A DNA stretch of 64,000 bases from Peredibacter starrii (GCF_034259205.1 NZ_CP139487.1:744001-808000), one strand, 5' to 3'. Positions 53,327 through 61,982 are shown, numbered from the stretch's first letter. Numbers and translations are program-made. The notes: generated by a model not told the origin, from the letters alone.

Positions 53327-54765
53327 GTACGGCCCTTGTAAAGACTTTTAAGATAAAGTTGTGCACCTAAGCTTAGTTTGTTTTCGAAGCTTCTCATTAC
53401 TTCATCGAAACTTTTATTTCGGGAAATTTCTAATAGCTTGGACTTGTACATACTTTCACTCTCAATAACGTTGAAGACATTTGAAGTAATATCGTTGAGA
53501 TTCCCACCGAAAGTTTCTATGTCTAACATCCTTACATCAACTCTACCCAAAACTTTATCAACGACTCTGATATATTTCCTCGGAATTTCGGCAAGGATTA
53601 GTGGCGAATGAGTGCATATGATTGCAAATGAATTAAAGTCTTCAAGAATTTTATAGAATACCTTCAGAATTGTTGAGGTAGCATTCGGGTGTAAGTGATT
53701 TTCGGGTTCATCAAAAAGTATTAAAGATTCTCTTCTGATGTTTGCTATAATGTCCGTCACAATCGATAGGATCATCATCTGTCCAGAACTGAGATTTTCA
53801 TTAGGGAAAATATCTTCTATCTTCAGCACTCCTTGGTGGCTATTAAAGTTTAAGATGTATTGGTTATGACTCATAAGTTCATATAGGACTTCTATCCATT
53901 TGCTGTTTCTTCTAAGGGAGTGAATCTCTTCGAGAGCAATATTTATTTTTTCTTTGAGTTTGGTTTTATTAAGGACGCCTGAATCATCCTGTAAGCCGCA
54001 ATATTTATAGCTAAATTTTTCACCAGAGACAGGTTTAACAATATTATCAAAAGCACTATAGGATATAGCAATGACCTTATCAAACAAGGGTGAATTCCCA
54101 TCGAAATAACCAAGACTTTTGTTTTCTTTGCTTAGTACATTCGCTAGCCGAGTCATACACTGCGTTTTGCCTGCACCATTTTTACCAACAAGAGCATTTA
54201 TTCTAAAAGGTAATAAGTCATTGTAGTCAAAATCAAAATCGATGTGATGTTCATTTTCAAATGATTCAAGTTTGAATTTAAAAGTGAACTTGAAGAAGTT
54301 GTCGCTTTTCGTCTTGTTTAAAATTGTCTGCCCTTCGGCGAGTGCTTTTTCTGCTGGAGAGAATCTTAACAGTGAAGTTTTGAAACCCTGATTGTCTTTG
54401 AATAAACGGTAAATGTCTGGATCATAAACAACATCTTTTAATGCTTTAAGGATTTCCTTTTGAGTTTTAGCTTTAAGGCTTGAAAGTTTTTCATAATATA
54501 ATGGTTCTTGGCCTAGTGAGCAAAAATTAGAGTCCAGGGTTTCAAATACAGGACTAAGAGTTGTTGTTTTCAGATCTTGATTTAATATTTTAACGGTTCC
54601 AATGCTTTCTTGGACTATCTCTCCTGTATTTATTCCTTTTAAATAAACCGATAGATGAAACGTGGTTTTATAAGTGTAGTCGTCCCAGTTATCAGCTCTT
54701 AAAACGCAATAAGGAGGTTTATCAGCTGGGGGAGATCCATATCTGTCTATTACGTAAAACTTCAT
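53323..54765 (-). CDS. ABC-type AAA ATPase, PtuA-like
   Basis: The 480-residue protein has an N-terminal ~150-residue domain of unknown fold, then an SMC/ABC-type ATPase: Walker A ALVGKNGAGKTQCMTRL (194-201), signature LSSGQMMILS (325-329), Walker B SLILFDEPENHLHP (Asp 352, Glu 353), and the H-loop CTHSPLILAE. Anti-phage ATPases of the PtuA / OLD-like group have this AAA_21 core. With the downstream HNH gene it forms a Septu-like pair. Septu PtuA proteins can lack the N-terminal domain, so this may be a variant. Confidence 0.8.
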   Translation of the reverse strand: MKFYVIDRYGSPPADKPPYCVLRADNWDDYTYKTTFHLSVYLKGINTGEIVQESIGTVKILNQDLKTTTLSPVFETLDSNFCSLGQEPLYYEKLSSLKAKTQKEILKALKDVVYDPDIYRLFKDNQGFKTSLLRFSPAEKALAEGQTILNKTKSDNFFKFTFKFKLESFENEHHIDFDFDYNDLLPFRINALVGKNGAGKTQCMTRLANVLSKENKSLGYFDGNSPLFDKVIAISYSAFDNIVKPVSGEKFSYKYCGLQDDSGVLNKTKLKEKINIALEEIHSLRRNSKWIEVLYELMSHNQYILNFNSHQGVLKIEDIFPNENLSSGQMMILSIVTDIIANIRRESLILFDEPENHLHPNATSTILKVFYKILEDFNSFAIICTHSPLILAEIPRKYIRVVDKVLGRVDVRMLDIETFGGNLNDITSNVFNVIESESMYKSKLLEISRNKSFDEVMRSFENKLSLGAQLYLKSLYKGRT

Positions 54766-54916
54766 AAATGCTGTCCTTTAATCTTCAATTTTATATGAAT
54801 ATAAAAAGAAATGTTGGCGCGCGTCGTTATTGGATAAAAGGTTCACTTCGCTGCCCTGGAGCCGAAAGAGAGCTTATAGAGACACCAAGACATTAGAGTT
54901 ATTTCGGCGGGGTGAT

Positions 54917-55303
54917 TTAAAGCTCAACTCCATCATAGATAGTGTCCTCTAAAGGTGGCGGAGCATCAAGGTTATAGGCAAGTTTAAACGTAAATTCAGT
55001 CTCGTATTCCTCTCTAGCTTCTTCGCTCCACTTTCCATGAGTCTTTAACCAGAACATGGTCATGTTTGGATATTTTCCAGATGTCGCCATTTTAAAAGCT
55101 GTACTTGCTACTGCTTCGATAGACTTAGCTTTGCCCATCTTCATCGCCCGTTCAATTTCTGAATCTTCTTCCATCCTTCTTTCGAAGGTAGACAGGGAAA
55201 TGCCCAAATAATCAGCAATATTTTGACGAGTGAGACCCCTAGAGGAGAGTTCTCTAATTGTTACAAGATGATTATCTGGTAAATCGACTTTCTTTCGTCC
55301 CAT
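54917..55303 (-). CDS. phage terminase small subunit-like HTH protein
   Basis: The 128-residue protein starts GRKKVDLPDNHLVTIRELSS, then a clear helix-turn-helix (GLTRQNIADYLGISLSTFER) followed by SIEAVASTAFKMATSGKYPN and MTMFWLKTHGKWSE, the N-terminal pattern of small terminases and related phage homeodomain-like proteins. It is short for a full TerS (~150-180 residues). A satellite-type terminase homologue or a simple DNA-binding regulator are both possible. Confidence 0.6.
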   Translation of the reverse strand: MGRKKVDLPDNHLVTIRELSSRGLTRQNIADYLGISLSTFERRMEEDSEIERAMKMGKAKSIEAVASTAFKMATSGKYPNMTMFWLKTHGKWSEEAREEYETEFTFKLAYNLDAPPPLEDTIYDGVEL

Positions 55304-55348
55304 GAGGCCATTCTCTCATAGGAAGATAAAAAATCAATTTCGAAGGCA

Positions 55349-55924
55349 CTATTCTAAAAAGAAACTTTGTAATTCATCTGTGGCAAATTCAAAAGTCTTG
55401 AGGCCATCTCTAAAAAAGCGAAGCTGAATTTTAGCAGTTTTGTATTGGTTCAAATTTCTGATGAAACGATCTTGGTTGTAAATTACAAGATAATCGTTTT
55501 TAGTATTTTGAGGGATTTTTATTTCATAGCTTTCAAGATTGTCATTTCCAAATTTGACTCTCATTTCTTCAAGCCTTCCAATTGCGATATGATTAAAACT
55601 TATTTGGCCCTTTGTAACTTCAATGGATGCAACTCGATGGCCATTACTGTATTTCACTAAGCCGATCTTGGCTTGAGTCCCGCCATGGTAAGGAAAGCTT
55701 AGGTTCACTTTATTTTTAGAGTGAGATACTGCCATGTATGTCACGCTATTATCCATAGGGTCTATCTGAGTCCCGTATTTCCAGTTCTTAGAGCTTTCCT
55801 GTTTAAACTGTGGGAGTGATGCTTTTTGCTTTTCTAACATTGAATTCATTTCTTTAGATGACCTAACTTGTACAAGTCCACATCCTGAAGAAATGATAAG
55901 GAGGAGAGTGAATAGCTTATTCAT
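55349..55924 (-). CDS. hypothetical lipoprotein
   Basis: The 191-residue product begins MNKLFTLLLIISSGCGLVQV, lipobox SSGC, so a membrane-anchored periplasmic or outer-membrane protein. The rest is beta-rich (GSQTQIDP-like strands, NKVNLSFPYHGGTQAKIGLV). No family is recognised. It begins 2 bp after a 57-aa secreted peptide gene on the same strand. Lipoproteins in prophage-like elements may act in superinfection exclusion, but this is only a possibility. Confidence 0.65.
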   Translation of the reverse strand: MNKLFTLLLIISSGCGLVQVRSSKEMNSMLEKQKASLPQFKQESSKNWKYGTQIDPMDNSVTYMAVSHSKNKVNLSFPYHGGTQAKIGLVKYSNGHRVASIEVTKGQISFNHIAIGRLEEMRVKFGNDNLESYEIKIPQNTKNDYLVIYNQDRFIRNLNQYKTAKIQLRFFRDGLKTFEFATDELQSFFLE

Positions 55925-55926
55925 GT

Positions 55927-56100
55927 TTAGTCCTTAAACTTACAGCTCAGTCCACCTGAGTCATGGAGATAGCAAATAGCTTCATCATTCTCTAAGCGGA
56001 GCATTCCATTGTTAAATCTTTCAGTGGTGAATTGGCTGCTTTGGACAGCATTCGTTTTTGAGAATGACACAATCAATAGGATGAGAAGAATCAGTCTCAT
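55927..56100 (-). CDS. 57-aa secreted peptide
   Basis: A 57-codon gene starting at ATG 56100. The product has a signal peptide (MRLILLILLIVSFSKTNA, cleaved before VQSS) and a ~39-residue mature peptide with two cysteines (EAICYLHD, LSCKFKD), probably one disulfide. GGAAGG lies 10 nt upstream of the ATG within the repressor gene. It overlaps the XRE gene by 4 bp and ends 2 bp before the lipoprotein gene, so the three are one operon. Confidence 0.7.
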   Translation of the reverse strand: MRLILLILLIVSFSKTNAVQSSQFTTERFNNGMLRLENDEAICYLHDSGGLSCKFKD

Positions 56101-56417
56101 TGTCTCTTTACCTTCCTGAGAACAACTTCAAAAATTCCTGCATTGATCTCACTTTCATACTCATTTAAGACTTTTTTTGGTTTAGGTTCTTTCCCAAAGC
56201 AAAGGTAATCCAAGCTTACGTCAAAGTAGTCTGCTACCTTCTTTAGCTGGGTAAGGCTTTTAGGTTCGGCCCCTGCAAGCCAGTTATGAAGCGTTTGAGC
56301 AGGTATTTTCGTGGCCCGAGATAAATGGGTCACTGTAATGCCTGAGTCTGCAATAAGCCTTTTTAAAGTCGTTTTGATAGTCACAATAGCTATCATGTCA
56401 GGTGTACGGTGTTTCAT
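56097..56417 (-). CDS. XRE-family transcriptional regulator
   Basis: The HTH is TVTHLSRATKIPAQTLHNWL then LTQLKKVADYFDVSLDYLCFG, a typical cro/cI-type (HTH_3) domain of ~60 residues. The ATG at 56417 is preferred to a GTG at 56441, because the latter lies inside a 15-bp operator-like palindrome. About 106 residues. It is probably the element's repressor: an operator cluster is upstream and a three-gene operon follows. A further possible start is ATG 56396. Confidence 0.85.
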   Translation of the reverse strand: MKHRTPDMIAIVTIKTTLKRLIADSGITVTHLSRATKIPAQTLHNWLAGAEPKSLTQLKKVADYFDVSLDYLCFGKEPKPKKVLNEYESEINAGIFEVVLRKVKRQ

Positions 56418-56430
56418 AAGCCTCAATCCG

Positions 56431-56478
56431 TTTAGTGACACTAAAATCCCTTTAGAGACATTAATTAGTGTCAGTTGA
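56431..56478. promoter_or_regulatory. putative operator cluster of the XRE regulator
   Basis: TTTAGTGACACTAAA (56431-56445) is a perfect palindrome. A related imperfect site TTTAGAGACATTAAT (56451-56465) and a half-site TTAGTGTCA (56465-56473) follow within 30 bp. They sit directly upstream of the regulator's start, where autoregulation by a cI-type protein is expected. Confidence 0.6.
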
Positions 56479-56501
56479 GATCTTTGAAACCGAATAGGTG
56501 A

Positions 56502-56518
56502 GCGTGAATTGGGCGTGA
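56502..56518 (+). promoter_or_regulatory. putative integrase arm-type site, right
   Basis: The same 17 bp as at 42062-42078, in the same orientation, 120 bp inside attR. See the left copy for the evidence. Confidence 0.5.
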
Positions 56519-56637
56519 GGACAGGTAGAAAAGGGTAGAAATTGAGGGAAATTCAGAGAATGGGCAAAGGAGAAAAATGTTAATAATTAGAAAGATTTAC
56601 ATTAGAATTCAGTGAGATACAGAGTTTTTCTTTGACC

Positions 56638-56688
<51 letters not shown>

Positions 56689-56710
56689 CCTTAAATTTAT
56701 AACTTAATGT

Positions 56711-56728
56711 ACTTTCGCCAGCGAAAGT
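56711..56728. repeat. perfect palindrome outside attR
   Basis: ACTTTCGC-CA-GCGAAAGT, an 8-bp stem with a 2-nt loop. It lies just outside the right island end and so would originally have followed the tRNA. It has no T-run. It could be part of the tRNA's old downstream region, or a recQ regulatory site. Confidence 0.5.
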
Positions 56729-56782
56729 GGGTCCTGCTTATATTCCACTTTTGAAGGATGGCCTTAAGAACTTAGATTGTTT

Positions 56783-56812
56783 TTGAAAGACCGTAAGAGC
56801 TTTCGGTAAAAT
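56783..56812 (+). promoter_or_regulatory. possible promoter of recQ
   Basis: TTGAAA (56783-56788) and TAAAAT (56807-56812) with an 18-bp spacer lie 28 bp upstream of the recQ GTG. Good match for a sigma-70 promoter. Confidence 0.5.
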
Positions 56813-56840
56813 ACCTAACTTCCATTGAAACGAGGTCTAG

Positions 56841-58655
56841 GTGAGAGAACAAAAGCTTCTTAAAATTCTTAAAGAGACATTTGGGTATACGTCCTTTCGT
56901 TTCGAACAACATAAAATCATCAATTCAGTTTTAGACGGTAACGATACACTCGCCATCATGCCAACTGGTGGTGGTAAATCCCTTTGTTATCAAATCCCCG
57001 CCCTTTATCTTGATGGTATTACGATTGTTATTTCTCCACTCATCTCTTTGATGCAAGACCAGGTGATGAATTTGAAAGAAGTGGGGGTCAAGGCCGTCTT
57101 TCTTAATTCGGCCCTGAGTCATCATGAATCGAGAAAGACGAAAGAGAAAATCAAACAAGGCAAAGTAAAGCTCGTCTATGTTTCCCCAGAGGGAATTCTT
57201 ACTCCGACGATGATCGAGTTTTTCAAGGACGTTGAGATTTCACTTATCGCCATTGATGAAGCCCATTGCGTTTCTCAGTGGGGACATGAATTCAGAAAAG
57301 ATTATACAAGACTTGGTGAACTCAAAGATTCATTTCCGGAAGTTCCGGTGATCGCTTTGACTGCAACAGCCGACGCAAAGACTAGAAGTGATATTTCTGA
57401 TCAGTTAAGATTGAAGTCCCCGGCACTTTTTATTTCTTCTTTTGACCGACCCAATATTAAATACATCATTCAAGATCGGAATGATGAACTTAAGCAGCTA
57501 GATGGATTCATCAAATCACATCATCCGGAAGACACCGGAATTGTCTATTGCCTCTCGAGAGATAAGGTTGAGAGAGTTGCGGCCTCTTTAAAGAAAATGG
57601 GCTATCCAGCAGTTCCCTATCATGCAGGACTTTCTCAAGAAGTGAGAACAAAAAATCAAGAGCGCTTCAATGCAGATGATAGAATCATTGTCGTTGCAAC
57701 CATTGCATTTGGAATGGGAATCGATCGTCCAGATGTTCGATTTGTGGCCCACTTGGATTTGCCTAAGAGTATTGAGAGCTATTACCAGGAGACTGGTCGA
57801 GCAGGGCGAGATGGTCTGCCTTCTACGGCCTGGATGATTTACGGTTTACAGGATGTGGTCAAGCTATCGCAGATGCTCGCGACGACAGATGCCGATGAAA
57901 ATTATAAAAAAATTGCCAGACATAAATTAGATTCAATGCTCGCTCTATGTGAGGCCGCTAGTTGCCGTCGTCAATTTCTTCTCCAGTATTTTGGTGAAGC
58001 CGGAAAGAGTACCTGTAATTACTGTGACACATGTCTTTCACCACCGGTCATGTGGGACGCTACTGTAGATGCCCAGAAAATAATGTCGGCCATTTACCGA
58101 ACGAAGCAGATTTATGGTGCTGGGCATGTGATCGATGTTTTACGAGGGAGTAGAAGTGCTAAGGTACTTGAGAGGAAGCATGATGAACTCTCAGTTTTTG
58201 GCATTGGAAAAGATCAGCCTAAAGAGCATTGGGACATTATTCTTAGGCAGCTAATGAATTTAAACTATGTTTCGATTAAGGACTGGGAATATCGCGGTCT
58301 CCATTTAAATCAGAAGTCCCTCGAAATCCTGACAGGTAAGCAGAAGTTACAGTTAAGAAAACAGAAGTTGGCCCCGGCAAAAGCTGATAAGAAAGAAAAT
58401 TCGAGGACGAGAGAAATTAAGCATGATCGCCATGATCTTTTCGAAGCTTTGCGTAATTTGAGAAATACTATCGCCAAAGAAAAGAAGCTACCTTCTTATA
58501 TTGTTTTTAACGACAAATCCCTCCATGATATGTGCCACCTTCTTCCCCGAGACGAGGATGAATTTCTAATGGTTCACGGGGTGGGGCAAAGTAAATTCGA
58601 GTCTTATGGGGATGCCTTTTTAGAAGTCATTGGAGAATATCTAAGTTCGCAGTAA
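56841..58655 (+). CDS. recQ: ATP-dependent DNA helicase RecQ
   Basis: The 604-residue protein starts at GTG 56841 (GAGGTCTAG before it). Helicase motifs: FRFEQHKIINSVLDGND, PTGGGKSLCYQIPAL (I), IAIDEAHCVSQWGHEF (II, DEAH), ALTATADAKTR (III), GIVYCLSRDKVERVA (IV), ATIAFGMGIDRPDVRFV (V), YYQETGRAGRDGLPS (VI). Next is the zinc-binding Cys cluster (ASCRRQFLLQYFGEAGKSTC) and CDTC, then RQC and HRDC-like C-terminal domains. A full-length, intact RecQ that unwinds DNA in recombination and repair. Confidence 0.96.
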   Translation: MREQKLLKILKETFGYTSFRFEQHKIINSVLDGNDTLAIMPTGGGKSLCYQIPALYLDGITIVISPLISLMQDQVMNLKEVGVKAVFLNSALSHHESRKTKEKIKQGKVKLVYVSPEGILTPTMIEFFKDVEISLIAIDEAHCVSQWGHEFRKDYTRLGELKDSFPEVPVIALTATADAKTRSDISDQLRLKSPALFISSFDRPNIKYIIQDRNDELKQLDGFIKSHHPEDTGIVYCLSRDKVERVAASLKKMGYPAVPYHAGLSQEVRTKNQERFNADDRIIVVATIAFGMGIDRPDVRFVAHLDLPKSIESYYQETGRAGRDGLPSTAWMIYGLQDVVKLSQMLATTDADENYKKIARHKLDSMLALCEAASCRRQFLLQYFGEAGKSTCNYCDTCLSPPVMWDATVDAQKIMSAIYRTKQIYGAGHVIDVLRGSRSAKVLERKHDELSVFGIGKDQPKEHWDIILRQLMNLNYVSIKDWEYRGLHLNQKSLEILTGKQKLQLRKQKLAPAKADKKENSRTREIKHDRHDLFEALRNLRNTIAKEKKLPSYIVFNDKSLHDMCHLLPRDEDEFLMVHGVGQSKFESYGDAFLEVIGEYLSSQ

Positions 58656-58749
58656 ATACTGCGTCAGCACCGTCGGCCATTCTGTCCGAAACTTGTACTC
58701 TAAAGGCCCAAATGTTAGAGTAAACGCTCAAAACGTTTAAGGAAGACAT

Positions 58750-60801
58750 ATGCGCCAATTAGAAAACTACGCTCTCGGTAAATGGACTCATGGCTTTGGT
58801 GAAGGTCAGCAGCTATTCAATGCTGTGACTGGTGAAGCTCTTTATACAGCAAGCTCACGCGGTCTGAATTTTGCCGATATGATGGATTATGCTCGTACCA
58901 CTGGAGGAAAGAAGCTTCGTAAGATGACTTTCCAGGAACGTGGGCGCATGTTGAAGGCACTCGCACTTCATCTCAATGAGAAAAAAGAAGATTTTTATAA
59001 GATCAGTTACCTCACGGGTGCTACTCGTGTGGATTCCTGGATTGATATTGAAGGTGGTATCGGTAACTTGTTTGCCTATGCGTCTCTTCGTCGTCAGTTT
59101 CCTGATCTTCCTTATTACGTAGATGGCGGTATGGAAAAGCTCTCTAAGGGCGGAAGCTTTGTGGGTCATCACATTGCTGTTCCTAAGCAGGGTGTAGCGA
59201 TTCATATTAACGCTTTCAACTTTCCGGTTTGGGGAATGCTTGAAAAAATCGCGGTTAACCTGTTCGCGGGTGTACCGGCGATTGTGAAGCCTGCGACCAT
59301 CACAAGTTTTTTAACTGAAGCAGTAGTAAAAGAAATAGTGGCCTCTAAAATTTTACCTGAAGGATCACTTCAGCTTATTTGTGGTTCTGCAAACGGAATT
59401 CTTGATCACGTCATCAATCAGGATGTGGTGACATTCACTGGTTCTGCCTCAACTGGTAAAATGCTTAAGTCTCACTCACGTTTAGTGCAAGAATCAGTAC
59501 CGTTCAATCTGGAAGCAGATTCTTTAAATGCCATGGTTCTTGGTCTTGATGTGAAACCTGGTTCAGCTGAGTTTGATATCTTCATTAAAGAAGCCGCTAA
59601 AGAAATTACAATCAAAGCAGGACAAAAGTGTACGGCCGTACGTCGTCTCATCGTTCCTGAAAATCTTATCGAAGCTGTTCAAGAGGGCATTAGTAAGCGT
59701 CTTGCTACAACAACTATTGGTAGCCCTGAGAACAAAGATGTTCGTATGGGTTCACTTGCTGGTGAGACTCAACGTCAAGAAGTGCGTGAGAAAGTTAATC
59801 AATTGAGCCGTTCACAAAAAATCGTTTACGGTAACCTTGATGAATTTAATGTCGTAGGCGCTGATGCTAAGAAAGGGGCCTTCATGCCACCGATCTTGTT
59901 CTTAAACGATAGACCGTTTGAAAAAACTGACTGCCACAACATTGAGGCCTTCGGTCCAGTTTCAACTATCATGCCTTATAAAACGACCGACGATGCGATT
60001 GAACTTTCTCGCATGGGACTTGGTTCACTCGTTTCTTCAATTGCAACCGCAGACGATGATATTGCTCGCGAGTTTGTGGTTGGTGCTGCGAACATGCACG
60101 GACGTATTCTCGTGTTCAACGCTGATTGTGCCAAAGAGAGCACAGGTCACGGTTCTCCAATGCCAATGCTGGTGCATGGTGGCCCGGGTCGCGCAGGTGG
60201 TGGGGAAGAGATGGGTGGTAAGCGTGGAGTGATGCACTATCTTCAGCGCACGGCCATTCAGGGTAGTCCGACAACTCTAACTAAAATTACGAATCAATAT
60301 CAGTATGGGGCAAAGCAGACGATCTGTGATGTGCACCCATTCCGCAAGTACTTCGAAGAACTTAAAATCGGTGAGACTCTTGTTACTGAAAAACACCATG
60401 TGACTTTGGAAGACATTGAGAACTTCGCTGATCTGTCAGGCGACAAATTTTATGCTCACATGGATGAAAAATCCCTCGAAGGCACAATGTTCAAGGGGAG
60501 AGTGGCCCATGGTTACTTCATCCTATCGAGAGCAGCTGGATTGTTCGTGGATCCTCCCAAAGGTCCGGTTCTTCTTAATTATGGTCTTGATGAGTGCCGT
60601 TTCATTAAGCCTGTATATCCTGGCGCCACAATTGGCGTGCGTTTTACCTGTAAAGAGAAAGTCGACCAGGAAAAGAAGTCACCCGAGGACATCGCTAAAG
60701 GCATCGTGAAATGGTTAGTAGACGTCTACGATGAGACTGGTGATTCTGTGGCCATTGCGACAATCTTGACCATGGTGAAGAAAAAAAATCAGAACGCTTG
60801 A
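58750..60801 (+). CDS. paaZ: bifunctional oxepin-CoA hydrolase / aldehyde dehydrogenase (PaaZ-like)
   Basis: A fusion of an aldehyde dehydrogenase (~1-525) and a MaoC-type hydratase (~535-683), as in PaaZ of phenylacetate breakdown. ALDH marks: INAFNFPVWGMLEKIAVNLF, TFTGSASTGKMLKS, catalytic-site Glu in NLEADSLNAMVLG and Cys in KAGQKCTAVRRLIVP. MaoC marks: ENFADLSGDKFYAHMDEKSL and VAHGYFILSRAAGLF. AGGAAG precedes ATG 58750. No other paa genes are seen, so it may act alone or on other CoA esters. Confidence 0.92.
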   Translation: MRQLENYALGKWTHGFGEGQQLFNAVTGEALYTASSRGLNFADMMDYARTTGGKKLRKMTFQERGRMLKALALHLNEKKEDFYKISYLTGATRVDSWIDIEGGIGNLFAYASLRRQFPDLPYYVDGGMEKLSKGGSFVGHHIAVPKQGVAIHINAFNFPVWGMLEKIAVNLFAGVPAIVKPATITSFLTEAVVKEIVASKILPEGSLQLICGSANGILDHVINQDVVTFTGSASTGKMLKSHSRLVQESVPFNLEADSLNAMVLGLDVKPGSAEFDIFIKEAAKEITIKAGQKCTAVRRLIVPENLIEAVQEGISKRLATTTIGSPENKDVRMGSLAGETQRQEVREKVNQLSRSQKIVYGNLDEFNVVGADAKKGAFMPPILFLNDRPFEKTDCHNIEAFGPVSTIMPYKTTDDAIELSRMGLGSLVSSIATADDDIAREFVVGAANMHGRILVFNADCAKESTGHGSPMPMLVHGGPGRAGGGEEMGGKRGVMHYLQRTAIQGSPTTLTKITNQYQYGAKQTICDVHPFRKYFEELKIGETLVTEKHHVTLEDIENFADLSGDKFYAHMDEKSLEGTMFKGRVAHGYFILSRAAGLFVDPPKGPVLLNYGLDECRFIKPVYPGATIGVRFTCKEKVDQEKKSPEDIAKGIVKWLVDVYDETGDSVAIATILTMVKKKNQNA

Positions 60802-60822
60802 TTATTGAAAAAAGCGTTCTGA
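60788..60822 (-). terminator. intrinsic terminator of the cytochrome operon, overlapping the paaZ stop
   Basis: Stem CAGAACGCTT (60789-60798) / AAGCGTTCTG (60811-60820), 12-nt loop. On the minus strand a run of eight T follows (TTTTTTTT at 60788-60780), so it terminates the convergent operon. The same hairpin covers the last codons and stop of paaZ, and it may also end paaZ transcripts. Confidence 0.75.
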
Positions 60823-60826
60823 GTTG

Positions 60827-61972
60827 TCAGGGCAAGGTCCATTGCTTTTTCGACTGAATCATTTTTTCAAGATTATTCAGTTCTTTTTGTACATCCTCGG
60901 GGATGTTAGTTCCTGAGGATCCTGAGAAATCAAACATAATGCTTTCTCGATACTCATCAAGGCATTGTTTTGCGACCGGAGATTTATAATATTTCTTAAT
61001 ACATTGTTTTAAGAATAAGTCTCCGGAGCCAAAGAACTGTTCTCTTTTAAGATATTTCTCTGACCATCCTATCCAGTAGCTGATTTCAGGGGCCAGAGAG
61101 GAATTTGGATTTTCAAAAATAAAGTTAGAAAGAAGACCTGAGGAAAATAATAGATCAACGTCAAAATTTTCAATCGAGCTATTTTGTTTTTTTAATGGGA
61201 TTAACTCTTTAGAAATAAAAGCTCTGACTTCTTTGTCATTTGTTAGACCAGATAAATATTTACTTCCCTTCCAGTGTTTTGCTCTTCTTGTCCATATTTT
61301 AAGCTCAGTGCGGACTTCCTCTGGTATGTCCTTCTTTATTGAATAGCTTTCCAAAAACTTTTCAAGATTGGCCGGATCCTTTTGGACCTTGGCCTCAATA
61401 AGTAGTACTTGTTTGAAAGGAAGGATAAGATCCTTAAAATCTTTTTTAATTAGTTTATCATCGATGTTTCGAGTGAAACTTTGCTTAGCGTCCACGTATC
61501 GACGGACGATGAGTTGAGCGATCCCTAAATTGTAACTATCAGTGAATTTAGAACTATCAATTGAGAGCTCTCCATTTTGGAAACTAGAAGGATGAGAAGG
61601 GGGCATTCTTGTGTGACAGTCCAGACAGAGCGAAGTGGTTTCCTGGAGTCTCCAATGAGCGTAATCTTTTTTCCCACTTTTGTATGCTTGGAGGCTATCC
61701 TCAAGGTGTTCATTTACTAAAGCATAAGAAGGGGCAAAGATGTCCTCTTTTAAGAGACTGTCATGTTTTGCATTTTTAAAAGCTGTTTGTAACTCAGCAA
61801 TCTTGGCCGTTATAACTTCTTCGTTCTTCTTATCCATGAATTTGTCTCTGTCAGTTATAAATGGGATCAAGTCAGTAAGAGCAAGAAATGCTTTGTTCAT
61901 TTGTAAAACTGGCCCGCTAATTGCGAGACCACAAATTAACATAGTGATGAAGGCCAAGCTTAGTTTGAACAT
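60827..61972 (-). CDS. monoheme cytochrome c-type hypothetical protein
   Basis: The start at 61972 has AGAGGA in front. The product (~381 residues) begins MFKLSLAFITMLICGLAISG, a signal peptide or membrane anchor. A single heme-binding motif CLDCH is near residue 120 (ETTSLCLDCHTRMPPSHPSS), the CxxCH pattern with a Met in reach downstream. The remaining ~250 residues are helical, with no family. It is probably periplasmic and possibly a redox partner. It is last in an operon with the 201-aa protein. Confidence 0.7.
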   Translation of the reverse strand: MFKLSLAFITMLICGLAISGPVLQMNKAFLALTDLIPFITDRDKFMDKKNEEVITAKIAELQTAFKNAKHDSLLKEDIFAPSYALVNEHLEDSLQAYKSGKKDYAHWRLQETTSLCLDCHTRMPPSHPSSFQNGELSIDSSKFTDSYNLGIAQLIVRRYVDAKQSFTRNIDDKLIKKDFKDLILPFKQVLLIEAKVQKDPANLEKFLESYSIKKDIPEEVRTELKIWTRRAKHWKGSKYLSGLTNDKEVRAFISKELIPLKKQNSSIENFDVDLLFSSGLLSNFIFENPNSSLAPEISYWIGWSEKYLKREQFFGSGDLFLKQCIKKYYKSPVAKQCLDEYRESIMFDFSGSSGTNIPEDVQKELNNLEKMIQSKKQWTLP

Positions 61973-61982
61973 AAATCCTCTA

